DNA from: Chthoniobacteraceae bacterium
GTDB lineage: Bacteria > Verrucomicrobiota > Verrucomicrobiia > Chthoniobacterales > Chthoniobacteraceae
Assembly (NCBI GenBank): GCA_028293625.1
Contig: JAQGOL010000037.1
Span: 62,001-126,000, forward strand
Length of the DNA: 64,000 nt
Direction: 5' to 3'
A program made the position numbers and the translations under genes. The notes beneath the pieces are model-generated. The model was given only the letters and a program-made list of their open reading frames with translations. It did not search any database and had not been told where the DNA came from. Each line of letters begins with the position of its first letter. The stretch's first letter is position 1. Shown piece by piece: positions 1-9,467 of the stretch.

Positions 1-556
1 CGACCCCTTTTTTCTCGCACTGCGCCATCAGCCGTTTAAGCCCTTCCGCGCAATTCTTAAGTCCTGTTTCATCGTCGAGCCCCTCCCGGTTCCCTGAAAA
101 ACAGATAAGATTTTTAAACCCGGCCTCCGCGACGGCATCAATATGCCCTTCGTAAGCGTTCACAAGGAGGTCGTGGTGTTCCTTGCGATTAAAAGCGTGG
201 GTGATGCCTCCAAGATCTTTTCCATCGGGACCTTTGACCGTCGGCCCGCTCGATATGGCACAAACAAGTCCGTGGTTTTTTAAAATCGGGTAATCGGAAG
301 GCTGCAGGAGCTCAATGGATGTCAGCCCCATCTCCTTTCCCGCCACGCAGAGTTCCTCAAGACTCACTTTCGGATAACACCACTTGCAGACCGAATGATT
401 GATATGCCCTTTAAGGCCCGACGCCGCGTCAGCCGCTTCCAAACGCTGCCGCAAAAAACCCGAACCGGCCGTGAGGGCGGCCGCGCCAATCGCGGTGCCT
501 TGCATAAAAGTGCGGCGCGATAAATTGGAGGAGCCGGGAGAATTGGGGGGATTCAT
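1..556 (-). CDS. Tat-exported sugar phosphate isomerase/epimerase-like protein (hydroxypyruvate isomerase family), 3' truncated
   Basis: This open frame runs from an ATG at 554-556 to the window edge without a stop, so 185 codons of the N-terminal part are visible. Residues 13-20 read SRRTFMQG, a twin-arginine motif, followed by an alanine-rich hydrophobic stretch, so export of a folded protein is predicted. The mature part starts with HINHSVCKWCYP and continues through a helix ending EMGLTSIELLQP, then AISSGP and GFKNLICFSGNREG. This pattern matches the xylose-isomerase-like TIM-barrel (AP endonuclease family 2) proteins annotated as hydroxypyruvate isomerase in Verrucomicrobiota and Planctomycetota. 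The substrate cannot be read from the sequence. The metal-binding C-terminal half lies outside the window. Confidence 0.85.
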   Translation of the reverse strand, partial: MNPPNSPGSSNLSRRTFMQGTAIGAAALTAGSGFLRQRLEAADAASGLKGHINHSVCKWCYPKVSLEELCVAGKEMGLTSIELLQPSDYPILKNHGLVCAISSGPTVKGPDGKDLGGITHAFNRKEHHDLLVNAYEGHIDAVAEAGFKNLICFSGNREGLDDETGLKNCAEGLKRLMAQCEKKGV

Positions 557-705
557 AAGCGCAGCATATAAATCCCGGTCCGCATGTCAGTTTGAAAGTG
601 GGCTCAACTTTACACGCCGGAAAGCGTTGTTGTGCATCCATGCCGCTTGCGTGCGCTGCCTCCGCCGTGATTCTCTCTCTTTTCATCCCCGAGCGCTTAT
701 TCTCA

Positions 706-927
706 ATGCAACACCTTGAATTTGAATTGACCACCGCATTTATCGAGTTGAGCAAGCTCCTTAAAGTCACAGGCGTTTGTGAAAGCGGCGGCGCAGCCAA
801 GGCGCTCATCACCGGCGGCGATGTGACCGTCAACGGAATTACTGAGCTGCGCAAAGGATGCAAAATCCGTCTAAATGACAGCATCGCTATTGGCGATGTG
901 CGAATCGCGGTCCGCGCCGCGGCTTAA
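706..927 (+). CDS. S4-domain RNA-binding protein, YbcJ-like
   Basis: A 73-residue protein consisting almost entirely of one S4 RNA-binding domain: FIELSKLLKVTGVCESGG, then AKALITGGDVTVNG and a basic turn RKGCKIRLND. This layout matches the small YbcJ/YaaA-type S4 proteins that associate with ribosomal RNA. The frame is open back to an ATG at 592, but the extra 38 residues are cysteine-rich and do not resemble the family. The ATG at 706 gives the usual ~70-residue length and is preferred. It lies 63 bp upstream of ispA on the same strand and may be co-transcribed. The RNA partner is unknown. Confidence 0.8.
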   Translation: MQHLEFELTTAFIELSKLLKVTGVCESGGAAKALITGGDVTVNGITELRKGCKIRLNDSIAIGDVRIAVRAAA

Positions 928-990
928 TCGGCAATCCGTCATTCCCGCAAAAATCAGCCTGAATTCGTCCCTTTAAATTCGTCCTGCCAA

Positions 991-1875
991 ATGGCTCTGC
1001 CTCCCACCTACCTCGCCGACCGCGCAAAATGCGTCGATAAAGCACTCGACCAGTTTCTACCGCGTGCCACCGTCAAGCCTGTCACCATTCACAAGGCGAT
1101 GCGCTACAGCCTTTTTGCGGGAGGCAAGCGGCTTCGCCCCATTCTGGCGCTTGCCGCAGCCGAGGCGTGCGGCGGTTCCATCGAAAAAGCGCTTCCGGCG
1201 GCTTGTGCCGTGGAATGCATTCACACCTACTCGCTTGTTCACGATGATCTGCCATGCATGGATGACGACGATCTTCGCCGTGGACGCCCGACAAGCCACA
1301 AGGTTTTCGGGGATGGGATCGCAGTGCTTGCGGGAGACGCGCTTTTAACCATTGCGTTTGAGATTCTTGCCCAAGCCGAGGCCACTCCCCGTTATAAGAC
1401 CGCCGCGCTCATTCGAGAACTGGCGGACGCCTCCGGAAGCCGCTGGCTGATCGCCGGGCAGGTGCTTGACCTTGAGAGCGAAGGCAAACCAATCACACGC
1501 GAGCAACTCAAATTCATTCACCGCGCTAAAACGGCGGCCCTTTTGACCAGCTCAATTCGGCTCGGAGCCATGAGCGCCAATGCCACCGAAGCGCGTTTAA
1601 AAAACCTTACCGATTTCGGGCAGGCGCTCGGCCTTGCCTTCCAGATCATCGACGACATCCTCGATGTGACTCAAACCACGGAAAAACTCGGCAAGACCGC
1701 GGGCAAGGACGTGCAGGCGGTCAAGGCGACTTATCCGGCGATATTCGGGCTTGAACCATCGCGCAAGGAGGCGCACCGGCTCACAAACGCCGCGATGGCG
1801 GCGCTGGCGCCTTTTGGAGAAAAAGGAGCAGCCCTCCATTCCCTGGCCGATCATCTCCTGGCCCGCGAGTATTAA
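991..1875 (+). CDS. ispA: Short-chain (2E,6E)-farnesyl / geranylgeranyl diphosphate synthase
   Basis: A 294-residue trans-prenyltransferase that condenses isopentenyl diphosphate with allylic diphosphates, supplying the C15 or C20 precursor for quinones, undecaprenyl phosphate and terpenoids. The first aspartate-rich motif is HDDLPCMDDDD (residues 84-94), with the two-residue insertion between aspartates (DDxxxxD) typical of bacterial type II FPP synthases. It is followed by LRRGRPTSHKVFG. The second motif is DDILD (221-225). The upstream GGKRLRP (44-50) is the pyrophosphate-binding region. Length and motif spacing fit IspA. Chain length (C15 or C20) cannot be fixed by reading alone. The following sdh operon begins about 140 bp downstream. 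Confidence 0.95.
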   Translation: MALPPTYLADRAKCVDKALDQFLPRATVKPVTIHKAMRYSLFAGGKRLRPILALAAAEACGGSIEKALPAACAVECIHTYSLVHDDLPCMDDDDLRRGRPTSHKVFGDGIAVLAGDALLTIAFEILAQAEATPRYKTAALIRELADASGSRWLIAGQVLDLESEGKPITREQLKFIHRAKTAALLTSSIRLGAMSANATEARLKNLTDFGQALGLAFQIIDDILDVTQTTEKLGKTAGKDVQAVKATYPAIFGLEPSRKEAHRLTNAAMAALAPFGEKGAALHSLADHLLAREY

Positions 1876-2017
1876 CTCGCCTTGACGACGGCCTCCGGCT
1901 CGGAAAATTGTCCTATTATTAGTTTTACTTAACGAGCGCCCCGAATCTACCGTCTCCAACAGCGGCGCCCCTTTTTCTTCCGCTGAGTTTTTGGACCGTC
2001 CGTTTTCAACTCTTCAC

Positions 2018-2698
2018 GTGAACTTCATCACTTCGTTTTACAACTCGTCCATTGGCAAAAAATGGATCGTCGCGCTCACCGGCCTTGTGCTGATCGGATA
2101 TGTGATCGGGCACATGGCCGGCAATCTGCAAATCTTTGCCGGGCCCGAAAAGATCAACGCGTACGCGGCATTCCTCCATAGCCTGCCCGGGCCACTCTGG
2201 GTGATCCGCATTTTTCTCATTGTCTGCCTGGTCCTTCACATTGTGATGACGATCAAGCTCGCGGTTGAAAACCGGAGCGCGAAAGCGCAAAAAAATGAGT
2301 ATCAGGCGACCACTTCGTTCAAGCCTGCCAAAGCAACCATGGTTTTGAGCGGGCTCGTTGTGCTGGCCTTTCTGGTCCTGCATCTGGCGCATTTCACCAT
2401 CCGCAGCATTGACCCGCGGTTTCATGAATTGCCTCGGGGCGAATTCGATGTGCATTCCATGGTGATCCTCGGCTTTCAGAATGTCTGGTATTCAGGCTTC
2501 TATATCATTGCCGTTTTTCTACTTTGCCTGCACCTAAGCCATGGGTTCCAAAGTCTGCTCCAAACCCTCGGGATCAATAGTAAAAAAGTGCGGCTTCCGA
2601 TTACGTACGGGGGGCAGGCGCTCTCCTGGCTGATCTTTGCCGGTTACGTTGCCGTTCCAATCGCCGTCCTTACGCATCACTTGACCCTTGTGCCCTAA
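2018..2698 (+). CDS. sdhC: Succinate dehydrogenase/fumarate reductase cytochrome b subunit
   Basis: Membrane anchor (226 residues) of a B-type (Bacillus/Wolinella-like) succinate:quinone oxidoreductase, in which a single five-helix subunit carries two b hemes and no SdhD is needed. The N-terminus reads NFITSFYNSSIGKKWIVALTG, followed by a hydrophobic helix with the histidine-containing segment IGHMAGNLQIFAGP. Further histidines lie in the other helices (LHIVMTIK, HLAHFTIR, LHLSHGFQS) and can act as heme ligands. The GTG at 2018 gives the conserved family N-terminus; an in-frame TTG at 1991 would add nine residues with no family support. The stop codon directly abuts the sdhA start (0 bp). Confidence 0.92.
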   Translation: MNFITSFYNSSIGKKWIVALTGLVLIGYVIGHMAGNLQIFAGPEKINAYAAFLHSLPGPLWVIRIFLIVCLVLHIVMTIKLAVENRSAKAQKNEYQATTSFKPAKATMVLSGLVVLAFLVLHLAHFTIRSIDPRFHELPRGEFDVHSMVILGFQNVWYSGFYIIAVFLLCLHLSHGFQSLLQTLGINSKKVRLPITYGGQALSWLIFAGYVAVPIAVLTHHLTLVP

Positions 2699-4615
2699 AT
2701 GAGCGTTCTTGATTCCAAAATTCCCGCCGGTTCCCTCGATAAAAAGTGGGAGCAATACAAGTTCAACGCCAAGCTCATCAACCCCGCCAACAAGCGCAAA
2801 TACGAGATCCTGATCGTCGGCTCGGGCCTTGCCGGCGCCGCCGCGGCTGCGACCCTGGGTGAACTTGGATTTAAGGTGAAATGTTTCTGCTACCAGGACT
2901 CCCCTCGCCGCGCGCATTCCATCGCCGCGCAGGGTGGAATCAACGCCGCGAAAAACTACCAGAACGACGGCGATTCGGTTCAGCGCCTTTTCTACGATAC
3001 GATCAAGGGAGGCGATTTCCGCGCACGGGAAGCCAACGTCTACCGGCTTGCGCAAGTCAGCGTTAATATCATCGATCAGTGCGTCGCGCAGGGCGTCCCC
3101 TTTGCCCGCGAATACGGCGGCCTGCTTGCAAACCGCTCCTTTGGCGGAGCTCAGGTATCCCGGACATTTTACGCACGCGGCCAGACCGGACAGCAGCTGC
3201 TACTGGGAGCTTACTCGGCCCTTAACCGGCAGATCGCCGAAGGCAACGTGGAAATGTTCCCGCGCACCGAGATGCTCGACCTGGTGCTCGTTGACGGCCA
3301 CGCAAAAGGGATCGTCGCACGCAACATGGTTACCGGGGAAATTCAATCCTACTCGGCCGATTGTGTGATCCTGGCCACTGGCGGATACGGCAACGTCTTC
3401 TATCTTTCTACCAACGCAAAAGGCTGCAACGTCACCGCAACCTACCGGGCATACAAGAAGGGCGCATACTTCGCCAATCCCTGCTACACCCAGATCCATC
3501 CCACCTGCATCCCTGTCACGGGCGACTACCAGTCCAAGCTGACACTCATGAGCGAGTCGCTGCGCAATGATGGCCGCGTCTGGGCGCCGAAAAAAAAGGG
3601 AGACAATCGCCCGCCGCACGAGATCCCGGAAGACGAACGCGACTACTACCTTGAACGGAAGTATCCAAGTTATGGCAACCTGGCGCCTCGCGATATCTCC
3701 TCGCGAGCGGCAAAACAGGTGTGCGACGAGGGCCGCGGGGTCGGCGAGAGCGGCCTCGGCGTCTATCTTGATTTTTCGGATGCGATTAAACGGCTCGGAG
3801 AAAAAGTCGTGCGCGAACGTTACGACAATCTTTTTGAGATGTACGAACAGATCACCGGGGAAAATGCTTATAAAACCCCGATGCGGATATTTCCCGCAGT
3901 CCATTACACGATGGGGGGACTTTGGGTTGATTACGAACTGATGAGCAACGTGCCCGGCCTCTACGTGCTGGGTGAAGCCAACTTCTCAGATCACGGCGCG
4001 AACCGACTCGGTGCAAGTGCCCTGATGCAAGGCCTGGCGGATGGTTACTTCGTGATTCCGTACACGATTGGCAACTATCTTGTCTCACAACTTGGAAAAC
4101 GCCCGGGCACCGACCATCCGGAATTCAAAAAAGCCGAGGCCGAAGTCCATGCGAGGATTAAAAGGCTTTTAGCTATTAAGGGAAGGCGCTCAGTCGACTC
4201 CTTCCACCGCGAGCTCGGGTTGTTGCTGTGGGACTTGTGCGGGATGGGACGCACGGAAAAAAGTCTTCAACGCGCTCTTAAACGGATTCCGATCCTCAGG
4301 GAGGAATTCTGGACCAATGTGAACGTGACAGGCGAAAACGAGGAGCTCAATCAGGCGCTGGAAAAAGCCGGCCGGGTCGCGGACTTCCTCGAATTCGGCG
4401 AGCTCATGTGCCTTGACGCGCTTCAACGGCGTGAATCGTGCGGAGGTCATTTCCGGGAGGAATTCCAAACCGCCGAGGGAGAAGCACTGCGTGACGACGA
4501 GCAGTTCGCGCATGTTGCAGCCTGGGAATTTACGGGTGAAAAGAAACCACCGATCCGCCACACTGAACAGCTCGAGTTTGAAAACGTGCATCTGGCCACC
4601 CGGAGCTACAAGTAA
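2699..4615 (+). CDS. sdhA: Succinate dehydrogenase/fumarate reductase flavoprotein subunit
   Basis: The 638-residue catalytic subunit that oxidises succinate to fumarate (or the reverse) using covalently bound FAD on the cytoplasmic face of the membrane. The Rossmann motif [18 protein letters not shown] is near residue 40. The FAD-attachment and substrate region [21 protein letters not shown] is close to the N-terminus. The active-site segment HPTCIP, the capping region [11 protein letters not shown] and the C-terminal FAD-binding block [21 protein letters not shown] are all present. Length fits the ~640-residue B-type family (TIGR01811-like) rather than the ~590-residue proteobacterial SdhA. 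It is translated directly after sdhC, and sdhB follows 6 bp downstream. The physiological direction of the reaction cannot be told from sequence. Confidence 0.96.
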   Translation: MSVLDSKIPAGSLDKKWEQYKFNAKLINPANKRKYEILIVGSGLAGAAAAATLGELGFKVKCFCYQDSPRRAHSIAAQGGINAAKNYQNDGDSVQRLFYDTIKGGDFRAREANVYRLAQVSVNIIDQCVAQGVPFAREYGGLLANRSFGGAQVSRTFYARGQTGQQLLLGAYSALNRQIAEGNVEMFPRTEMLDLVLVDGHAKGIVARNMVTGEIQSYSADCVILATGGYGNVFYLSTNAKGCNVTATYRAYKKGAYFANPCYTQIHPTCIPVTGDYQSKLTLMSESLRNDGRVWAPKKKGDNRPPHEIPEDERDYYLERKYPSYGNLAPRDISSRAAKQVCDEGRGVGESGLGVYLDFSDAIKRLGEKVVRERYDNLFEMYEQITGENAYKTPMRIFPAVHYTMGGLWVDYELMSNVPGLYVLGEANFSDHGANRLGASALMQGLADGYFVIPYTIGNYLVSQLGKRPGTDHPEFKKAEAEVHARIKRLLAIKGRRSVDSFHRELGLLLWDLCGMGRTEKSLQRALKRIPILREEFWTNVNVTGENEELNQALEKAGRVADFLEFGELMCLDALQRRESCGGHFREEFQTAEGEALRDDEQFAHVAAWEFTGEKKPPIRHTEQLEFENVHLATRSYK

Positions 4616-4621
4616 GTCACC

Positions 4622-5371
4622 ATGAATCTGAAGCTTAAAGTCTGGCGCCAAAAGAACGCGCAATCCGAAGGCAAACTTGTCGATTACGAGGCACGCAACA
4701 TCCCTCCGGCCGCTTCGTTTCTGGAAATGCTCGACATTCTTAACGATGAACTTCAGGCTAAGGGAGAAGAGCCGATCGCTTTTGACCATGACTGCCGGGA
4801 AGGCATCTGTGGCACCTGTTCGCTGACAATTAACGGCATCGCTCACGGCCCTAGCGCCACGACGACCTGCCAGCTTTACATGCGGACCTTCAAAGATGGG
4901 GAAACGATCTATATCGAACCTTTCCGCGCCAGATCCTTCCCCGTAATGCGCGATTTGGTGACTGATCGCGCCGCCCTGGACCGCATTAAGCAAGCTGGCG
5001 GATACATCACGGCGCGCGTCGGTTCGGCTCAGGACGCGAACTCAACTCTCATTCCAAAAACCGCCGCTGATCTTTCCATGGAAGCTGCCGCCTGTATTGG
5101 CTGCGGCGCCTGCGTGGCGGCGTGTCCCAATGCCTCGGCCATGCTGTTTGTTGGAGCGAGCGTAACTCATCTTGCAGCTCTTCCCCAAGGTCAGCCCGAG
5201 CGCCGTGAACGGGCTCTTCGGATGGTGAGAAAGATGGACGAAGAGGGGTTTGGCAATTGTTCCAATCATTATGAATGCGAGGCGGTTTGCCCTGCCGAAA
5301 TTCCGATTACCGTTATCAGCAATCTAAACCGCGAATACGCTGCCGCTTCAGCCAGGGAAGCCGCGATTTAG
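4622..5371 (+). CDS. sdhB: Succinate dehydrogenase/fumarate reductase iron-sulfur subunit
   Basis: The 249-residue electron-transfer subunit linking the FAD of SdhA to the hemes of SdhC. The plant-type [2Fe-2S] ligands are C58, C63, C66 and C83 (CREGICGTC plus TTC). The ferredoxin-like domain contributes C158, C161, C164 and C168 ([12 protein letters not shown]) plus C213, C219 and C223, which together supply the ligands for the [4Fe-4S] and [3Fe-4S] clusters. All expected cysteines are present, so the protein should be functional. It is the last gene of sdhCAB and ends 27 bp before the convergent end of the pseudopilin cassettes; no clear terminator is seen between them. Confidence 0.96.
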   Translation: MNLKLKVWRQKNAQSEGKLVDYEARNIPPAASFLEMLDILNDELQAKGEEPIAFDHDCREGICGTCSLTINGIAHGPSATTTCQLYMRTFKDGETIYIEPFRARSFPVMRDLVTDRAALDRIKQAGGYITARVGSAQDANSTLIPKTAADLSMEAAACIGCGACVAACPNASAMLFVGASVTHLAALPQGQPERRERALRMVRKMDEEGFGNCSNHYECEAVCPAEIPITVISNLNREYAAASAREAAI

Positions 5372-5398
5372 CAGGAAACAGCGCGCCTGACTGACGCG

Positions 5399-5998
5399 TT
5401 AATTTCCGCCGTGCTCAAGATCGGGAGTCACCTCGTGCCAGCGCCGAATGATGCTTAGTCCGCGCGATGAGACTGTGGTAAAATCCGCCTCGCCGGCGCG
5501 AATCTGAACGATGATTTGGGAGGTGGGATTGAGCTCAAGGAAAATGACGCTCTCCCGCATCTGAGCCCCGGCGAACTCGTAGTCGAAAACAAGCTGTTTA
5601 GAGCGCCATCGGTTGATCGGCAGCACTTCGGAATCCTCGGACACTATGACGGGATGGATCGCGCCGTCGGGCAGCAAACGTTCCGCCGTTTTCCTGTAAA
5701 GAGCCAGATCGACAAGATCAGAGCCGAGTGACGGCTTCAGTGGTGACTGAGTAAGCTTCATGACGGCGCGCCGGAACTTCGTGAAGTTAAAAATCGCAGC
5801 GCCTTCGCCCGGGAGTAATTCAGTTTCCGAATCCAGCGTGACGGCGTATTTCTTGTTGCCGTCCAGAAAACAAGGATGCCTGGACCGAACTCCGTCGCTG
5901 GCTGTTGTCACATAGCGGGGAGTCAGGTCAATGGCACTTGCAGCGGCCTCAAAAGTGCATGCAGCGACAAAAAATCGAAGAAAGCTCGTGCGATACAT
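5399..5998 (-). CDS. Secreted protein of unknown function, last gene of pseudopilin cassette 1
   Basis: A 199-residue protein with an N-terminal hydrophobic signal peptide (FLRFFVAACTFEAAASA, cleavage expected after ASA) and no prepilin motif. I do not recognise a family. It is clearly paralogous to the gene at 9468-10061. Both share IDLT.RYVTT, a PCF.DG.KKYAVTLDS block, an FNFTKF motif, VLP.N.W and a C-terminal IIRRWHEV. A conserved cysteine sits near residue 43. The ATG at 5998 is 6 bp after the stop of the large PilX-like gene; a TTG six bases upstream is also in frame. Its fixed last place in both cassettes suggests it acts together with the pseudopilins, for example as a periplasmic partner. 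That role is inference. Confidence 0.7.
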   Translation of the reverse strand: MYRTSFLRFFVAACTFEAAASAIDLTPRYVTTASDGVRSRHPCFLDGNKKYAVTLDSETELLPGEGAAIFNFTKFRRAVMKLTQSPLKPSLGSDLVDLALYRKTAERLLPDGAIHPVIVSEDSEVLPINRWRSKQLVFDYEFAGAQMRESVIFLELNPTSQIIVQIRAGEADFTTVSSRGLSIIRRWHEVTPDLEHGGN

Positions 5999-6004
5999 AA
6001 GCAA

Positions 6005-7873
6005 TTAAAACTTGATCCAGGAGCCACGGCCAAACGCAACGGTGAAAAGGCTTCCCGGCGGTGGATTATCAATAAAATTGGTATCGAAATTCCAACATCG
6101 GGTTGGCGGCCGATAGACGGCGCCCGTGTCCCATTGCCCCGTAAAGACAGAGCTTTGGAAGAGCTCCACCATCGAGCCGTAATAAGTGCAGGTCTTGTCT
6201 CGCCAATCCTCAAGAAAACGGGGGTAGTTGTTTGCGCCCCCCGAGTAACCATACGCAGGACTGCCATCCGCGGGCTGGTAACCGGATGGCATCACTCCGG
6301 CAAGGAGTGCCATATTATAAGTTGTATTGCTGGCTTCCCTCTCGTTCACCTCATCCGAGGATTTTGAGTCTTTCCATTTATTGGAGAGCAACATCACAGC
6401 ATCGCCAATCACAGCCGCAGGTTTGCGTGTATAACCTGGAACGGTCGGACTATCTGTGCCATCAGGATTTCCATTCTTATTGGACGGCACCTTCAGCGGG
6501 TTGTTAGTCGTGCCTGTGTTGTAGTCGCCCTCGACATAAATCGGGTTCTGGCTCACCACCGTCAGTCCATTATCTGGCAGAACCCCACCGTTTTGAAGGC
6601 GGATAGTCTTGGGCTTTCCGTTTGAGCCGCTCTTTGCGGTCACGTCGTGAATATAAAGAATCCCATTGAACCCACTCACTGAGTTAAGAACAGGAGTTAG
6701 CCCTCCAACATCGAAATTCGCAATTTCGACGCTCTTGTCCTCACGCCGATCGTAGATGGTGCTTTTGCCGGTAAAAGCCTTTGTGAGCTTGGTTATGTCG
6801 CCGGCGCTGAGCAAGGCTCCGTTTTGGCTTTCAACAGTCACCGCACTCCCGTCAACCGTGATTATAATCCCCGCCTGATTATAAAGCCGCCGGCTGACAA
6901 AAGGAACAGGGTCCTGGAATACCTGGCCGGTGGCCGAATCAACGGCTTTGCTGGGCGGTTCAATAAGTTCTCTGAAAGAATCGTCGTTAGGATTTGTGTT
7001 TGTCTTATCAACGGCATTTGCTGCGGGTCTACCGAGAACCTCGCTTCTCTCCACATGAGTAACCTGAGCTGACGCCCCGTCGGGAAACAGCGGCTTGTAC
7101 ATCAACTGCCCTGCCTTCCATTCACTCCATTCGTGAGCGTGCGGTGGAGCGGTATTCGTTCCCGAATTATTGGCGGTGCCGTCGCCAAGGAACTTTTTCC
7201 CCGCATAGGAGACATTGCCTTCAAAAGTGACCGGACTTTGATTTCCATCGCTGTCCACACCGTAGCTTAGATAGAGATCCGAATTTGTATGAACCAAACC
7301 GGATACAATCATTGAGGCAGGTTTATACATCTCAAGATCGTGCTCATAAAAAAACATCGCTTCAAAAAGCGGCACCTGCACGTACTGGAAGCGTCTCCTG
7401 ACACCCGCCTCCACTTTGCGTCCTCGCCCATTGGTTTGCCCGACCCGGGCTGAAGCCACATAGTTGTAAGCGGTGCCATGCCAGCCCGGATAGTCGGAAA
7501 GGCTTTCAAAAACAGGAGCCGGCTTTGAATTTTCGGAAGCGACCGGGGTGCCATATTCGTCAGTCGCCTGTATCTTTAGGGGCCCGTTGGAAACCTGATC
7601 GTCAAATCCCTCAAACGCCGGTGTTGTGACCGCCGCCTTGGCCGTTGAAATAGGCGCATCAAGGTTCTGTATGGTTCTCTTCCACACGCCATAGCCATAC
7701 TCGACAGCGCCTTCGGCCACCAACTGCGCTTCAAGATAATCCCGGCTGCGATCAGTAAGTGTGCCGAGCGATGCGGTTTTGTTGAGGGCAATCGCCGCAG
7801 CCGCCGCCATGACAGCCACAACCACGATTGCGACGATGAGTGTACTGCCTTTGCAATTTAATCTCTTCTTCAT
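6005..7873 (-). CDS. Large PilX/GspK-like pseudopilin, cassette 1
   Basis: A 622-residue protein whose N-terminus, KGSTLIVAIVVVAVMAAAAA, resembles the class III leader and single hydrophobic helix of PilX/GspK-type minor pilins: cleavage would follow the glycine and the usual Glu at +5 is absent, as in GspK. The helix is followed by an amphipathic segment ending QLVAEGAVEYGYGVWKR. The large exported part is rich in Gly, Ser, Thr and Asn and contains the block FYEHDLEMYKP...GLVHTNSDLYL, which is nearly identical in the paralogue at 10068. It ends NPPPGSLF...GSWIKF. The ATG at 7873 is preferred over an adjacent in-frame TTG. The gene follows the PilW-like gene by 7 bp. A tip or capping role is inferred from the PilX/GspK likeness only. 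Confidence 0.75.
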   Translation of the reverse strand: MKKRLNCKGSTLIVAIVVVAVMAAAAAIALNKTASLGTLTDRSRDYLEAQLVAEGAVEYGYGVWKRTIQNLDAPISTAKAAVTTPAFEGFDDQVSNGPLKIQATDEYGTPVASENSKPAPVFESLSDYPGWHGTAYNYVASARVGQTNGRGRKVEAGVRRRFQYVQVPLFEAMFFYEHDLEMYKPASMIVSGLVHTNSDLYLSYGVDSDGNQSPVTFEGNVSYAGKKFLGDGTANNSGTNTAPPHAHEWSEWKAGQLMYKPLFPDGASAQVTHVERSEVLGRPAANAVDKTNTNPNDDSFRELIEPPSKAVDSATGQVFQDPVPFVSRRLYNQAGIIITVDGSAVTVESQNGALLSAGDITKLTKAFTGKSTIYDRREDKSVEIANFDVGGLTPVLNSVSGFNGILYIHDVTAKSGSNGKPKTIRLQNGGVLPDNGLTVVSQNPIYVEGDYNTGTTNNPLKVPSNKNGNPDGTDSPTVPGYTRKPAAVIGDAVMLLSNKWKDSKSSDEVNEREASNTTYNMALLAGVMPSGYQPADGSPAYGYSGGANNYPRFLEDWRDKTCTYYGSMVELFQSSVFTGQWDTGAVYRPPTRCWNFDTNFIDNPPPGSLFTVAFGRGSWIKF

Positions 7874-7880
7874 CAACAGT

Positions 7881-8801
7881 TCATTTAGGGCGACTCCGAA
7901 TTGGAATCACGGTTTGGACCCGCATAAACGCGGAGAACTGGTTTGCTTCCTTTGTGGCGAGCACTCTTTCATAGCCAATCACCCGCACTCGCAAATCGAG
8001 TTTGAAGAGTTTGTTTTCAAAAGCATTCGTGGTCGTCAAATAGAAAGGGGTCTCTTCGGCCCCCTGGCTGCCTATCTCATTGCTGATGACGCTATATTTT
8101 GTAGAATCATTGAGGCTAGGCATCGGCTCAAAAGTCGGGTAGCGGCGCAATTCCCGGCGCGTGCCTGACGGCATCACAAGCAACGCTTCCCTATGGACCA
8201 GACGAGCGACTTTTGGCCTAGAAACGCTCCAGCTTATAGCGCTTCCCAGGGAGCTCGTAAATGTGAGCGCAATAGTCTGTACATTTCCATTTACCGCGCC
8301 CGCATTTACAGTTGCCACACGGGGTCTCATTTCGGCAGGAGCCGATTCAATCAGGAGCACATCACCGGGAGCCGGAATTGGCGGCGATGCATACGGGCTT
8401 ATTGACCGTTTCAGACTAACACTCGAGTCGCTAGCCAGCAGACCTGCGCCCCCTGGATGAATAAGCACGTAAGGATCGCCAATGAGCCTGTCGTAGAACA
8501 CACCGGCTGCCGGCTGCGAATCGCCAACTGTTCCGTTGGCGGGCAGACTCGATACCACGCTCCCGGTGGTATCGATCAAAACGGGCATTGTCAGGGCGCC
8601 GTGGAGGCGGTCTCCCATCGAATCAATCGCGTTGCGGAGCGTGTTGTTTGATCGGTTGGCCGAGATATTTTTGGCCAGTAAAATCGCGCTGGTACGCATG
8701 TAGGAGAGCGCCATTGTACCGGCAATAATCCCCACGGCCATTCCAACGGCTACTTCGGCCAGGGTAAACGCGGAGCGAGATGCCAGGCCGTTGGTTTTCA
8801 T
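7881..8801 (-). CDS. PilW-like prepilin, cassette 1
   Basis: A 306-residue prepilin-type protein. The leader SRSA is followed by FTLAEVAVGMAVGIIAG with Glu at +5, the standard signal for prepilin peptidase cleavage and N-methylation. The exported domain contains LLIESAPAEMRPRV and a basic region HREALLVMPSGTRRELRRYP, both closely repeated in the paralogue at 11901-12863. Length and architecture fit PilW/GspJ-like minor pilins. The ATG at 8801 is preceded by a GAGG that is too close to be a good ribosome site; an alternative TTG at 8807 would overlap the upstream stop (TTGA). Coupled translation with the PilV-like gene is likely. Confidence 0.8.
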   Translation of the reverse strand: MKTNGLASRSAFTLAEVAVGMAVGIIAGTMALSYMRTSAILLAKNISANRSNNTLRNAIDSMGDRLHGALTMPVLIDTTGSVVSSLPANGTVGDSQPAAGVFYDRLIGDPYVLIHPGGAGLLASDSSVSLKRSISPYASPPIPAPGDVLLIESAPAEMRPRVATVNAGAVNGNVQTIALTFTSSLGSAISWSVSRPKVARLVHREALLVMPSGTRRELRRYPTFEPMPSLNDSTKYSVISNEIGSQGAEETPFYLTTTNAFENKLFKLDLRVRVIGYERVLATKEANQFSAFMRVQTVIPIRSRPK

Positions 8802-8803
8802 CC

Positions 8804-9256
8804 TCAATCGTCGATTGCCCGCATCGTGGTCAGCGCATACGTAAAATCGCGGCCGCGATAGCTATAATTGATCTGGAACTTGATTCGACGCACATCCGCG
8901 TTCACTGCATTGGGCACAGCAACGACAGTTCGCGTTAAGACGCCGCGAACCAGATCGACCCCGTCGCTTTGAGTCGCCACCGCAACCTCGTTATCAAGCG
9001 TTACATCGTCTTCGTAAACCGAGCCCGAAGCCGGTGTCAGCGCCAGAATGGCTGGCTGATTAGACGCCGACCAGCTCTCTGAAAGCGTCGTATCGATGTT
9101 GCGAGCCACGATTTCACGGGCGTTAGTCAATAGCCGAATTGAAGCCGCATTCCGATTTAGAATCGACATCGTCTGCAAGGTGCCGGCCGCTGCGATTCCT
9201 ATCAACGTCACCGCGACAAGAATCTCGACCAGCGAAGAGCCTCCCAGTTCCCGCAT
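8804..9256 (-). CDS. PilV-like prepilin, cassette 1
   Basis: First gene of the cassette in the direction of transcription. The leader MRELGG precedes SSLVEILVAVTLIGIAAAG, with Glu at +5 and a six-residue class III leader, so prepilin peptidase processing is expected. The mature part (~145 residues) contains NAREIVARNIDTTLSESW and ends in YRGRDFTYALTTMRAIDD, a C-terminus conserved in the paralogue at 12856-13383. Size and helix match PilV/GspI-type minor pilins. The frame stays open to a GTG at 9340 (178 residues); I prefer the ATG at 9256 because it gives the normal short leader. It ends 2 bp before the ATG of the PilW-like gene. Confidence 0.78.
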   Translation of the reverse strand: MRELGGSSLVEILVAVTLIGIAAAGTLQTMSILNRNAASIRLLTNAREIVARNIDTTLSESWSASNQPAILALTPASGSVYEDDVTLDNEVAVATQSDGVDLVRGVLTRTVVAVPNAVNADVRRIKFQINYSYRGRDFTYALTTMRAIDD

Positions 9257-9467
9257 GCCGGACGGGCTTGAAGCTCTCTTCGCCGCCAATGGGAAGCATT
9301 GGAATTGGTTCACCCCGAGTGTTCGCCCCAAATCGAACACCGGACGTGTTTCTTATTTCAAGTGAGTTCTTTTTCTGAAAATAGCGGCTAAAAAATCAGG
9401 ATGATAACGGGTGCCGTCTGATCTTCCAAAATGTCAAAGGGTGAAGGCACAACCCAAGACGGCGCCG

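Noticed and set aside
592-705. N-terminal extension of the S4-domain protein
   Set aside because: The 38 extra residues are Cys-rich and foreign to the family; the ATG at 706 gives the normal size.
962-984. Direct repeat AATTCGTCC (962-970 and 976-984)
   Set aside because: It is a 9-bp repeat just before ispA with no other copies noticed; chance is the simplest explanation.
5372-5398. Terminator between sdhB and the convergent cassette
   Set aside because: Only 27 bp, with no stable hairpin plus T-run.
9432-9437. Minus-strand TTGACA as a -35 box between the two cassettes
   Set aside because: No -10 hexamer stands at a suitable 16-18 bp distance, so a promoter cannot be supported.
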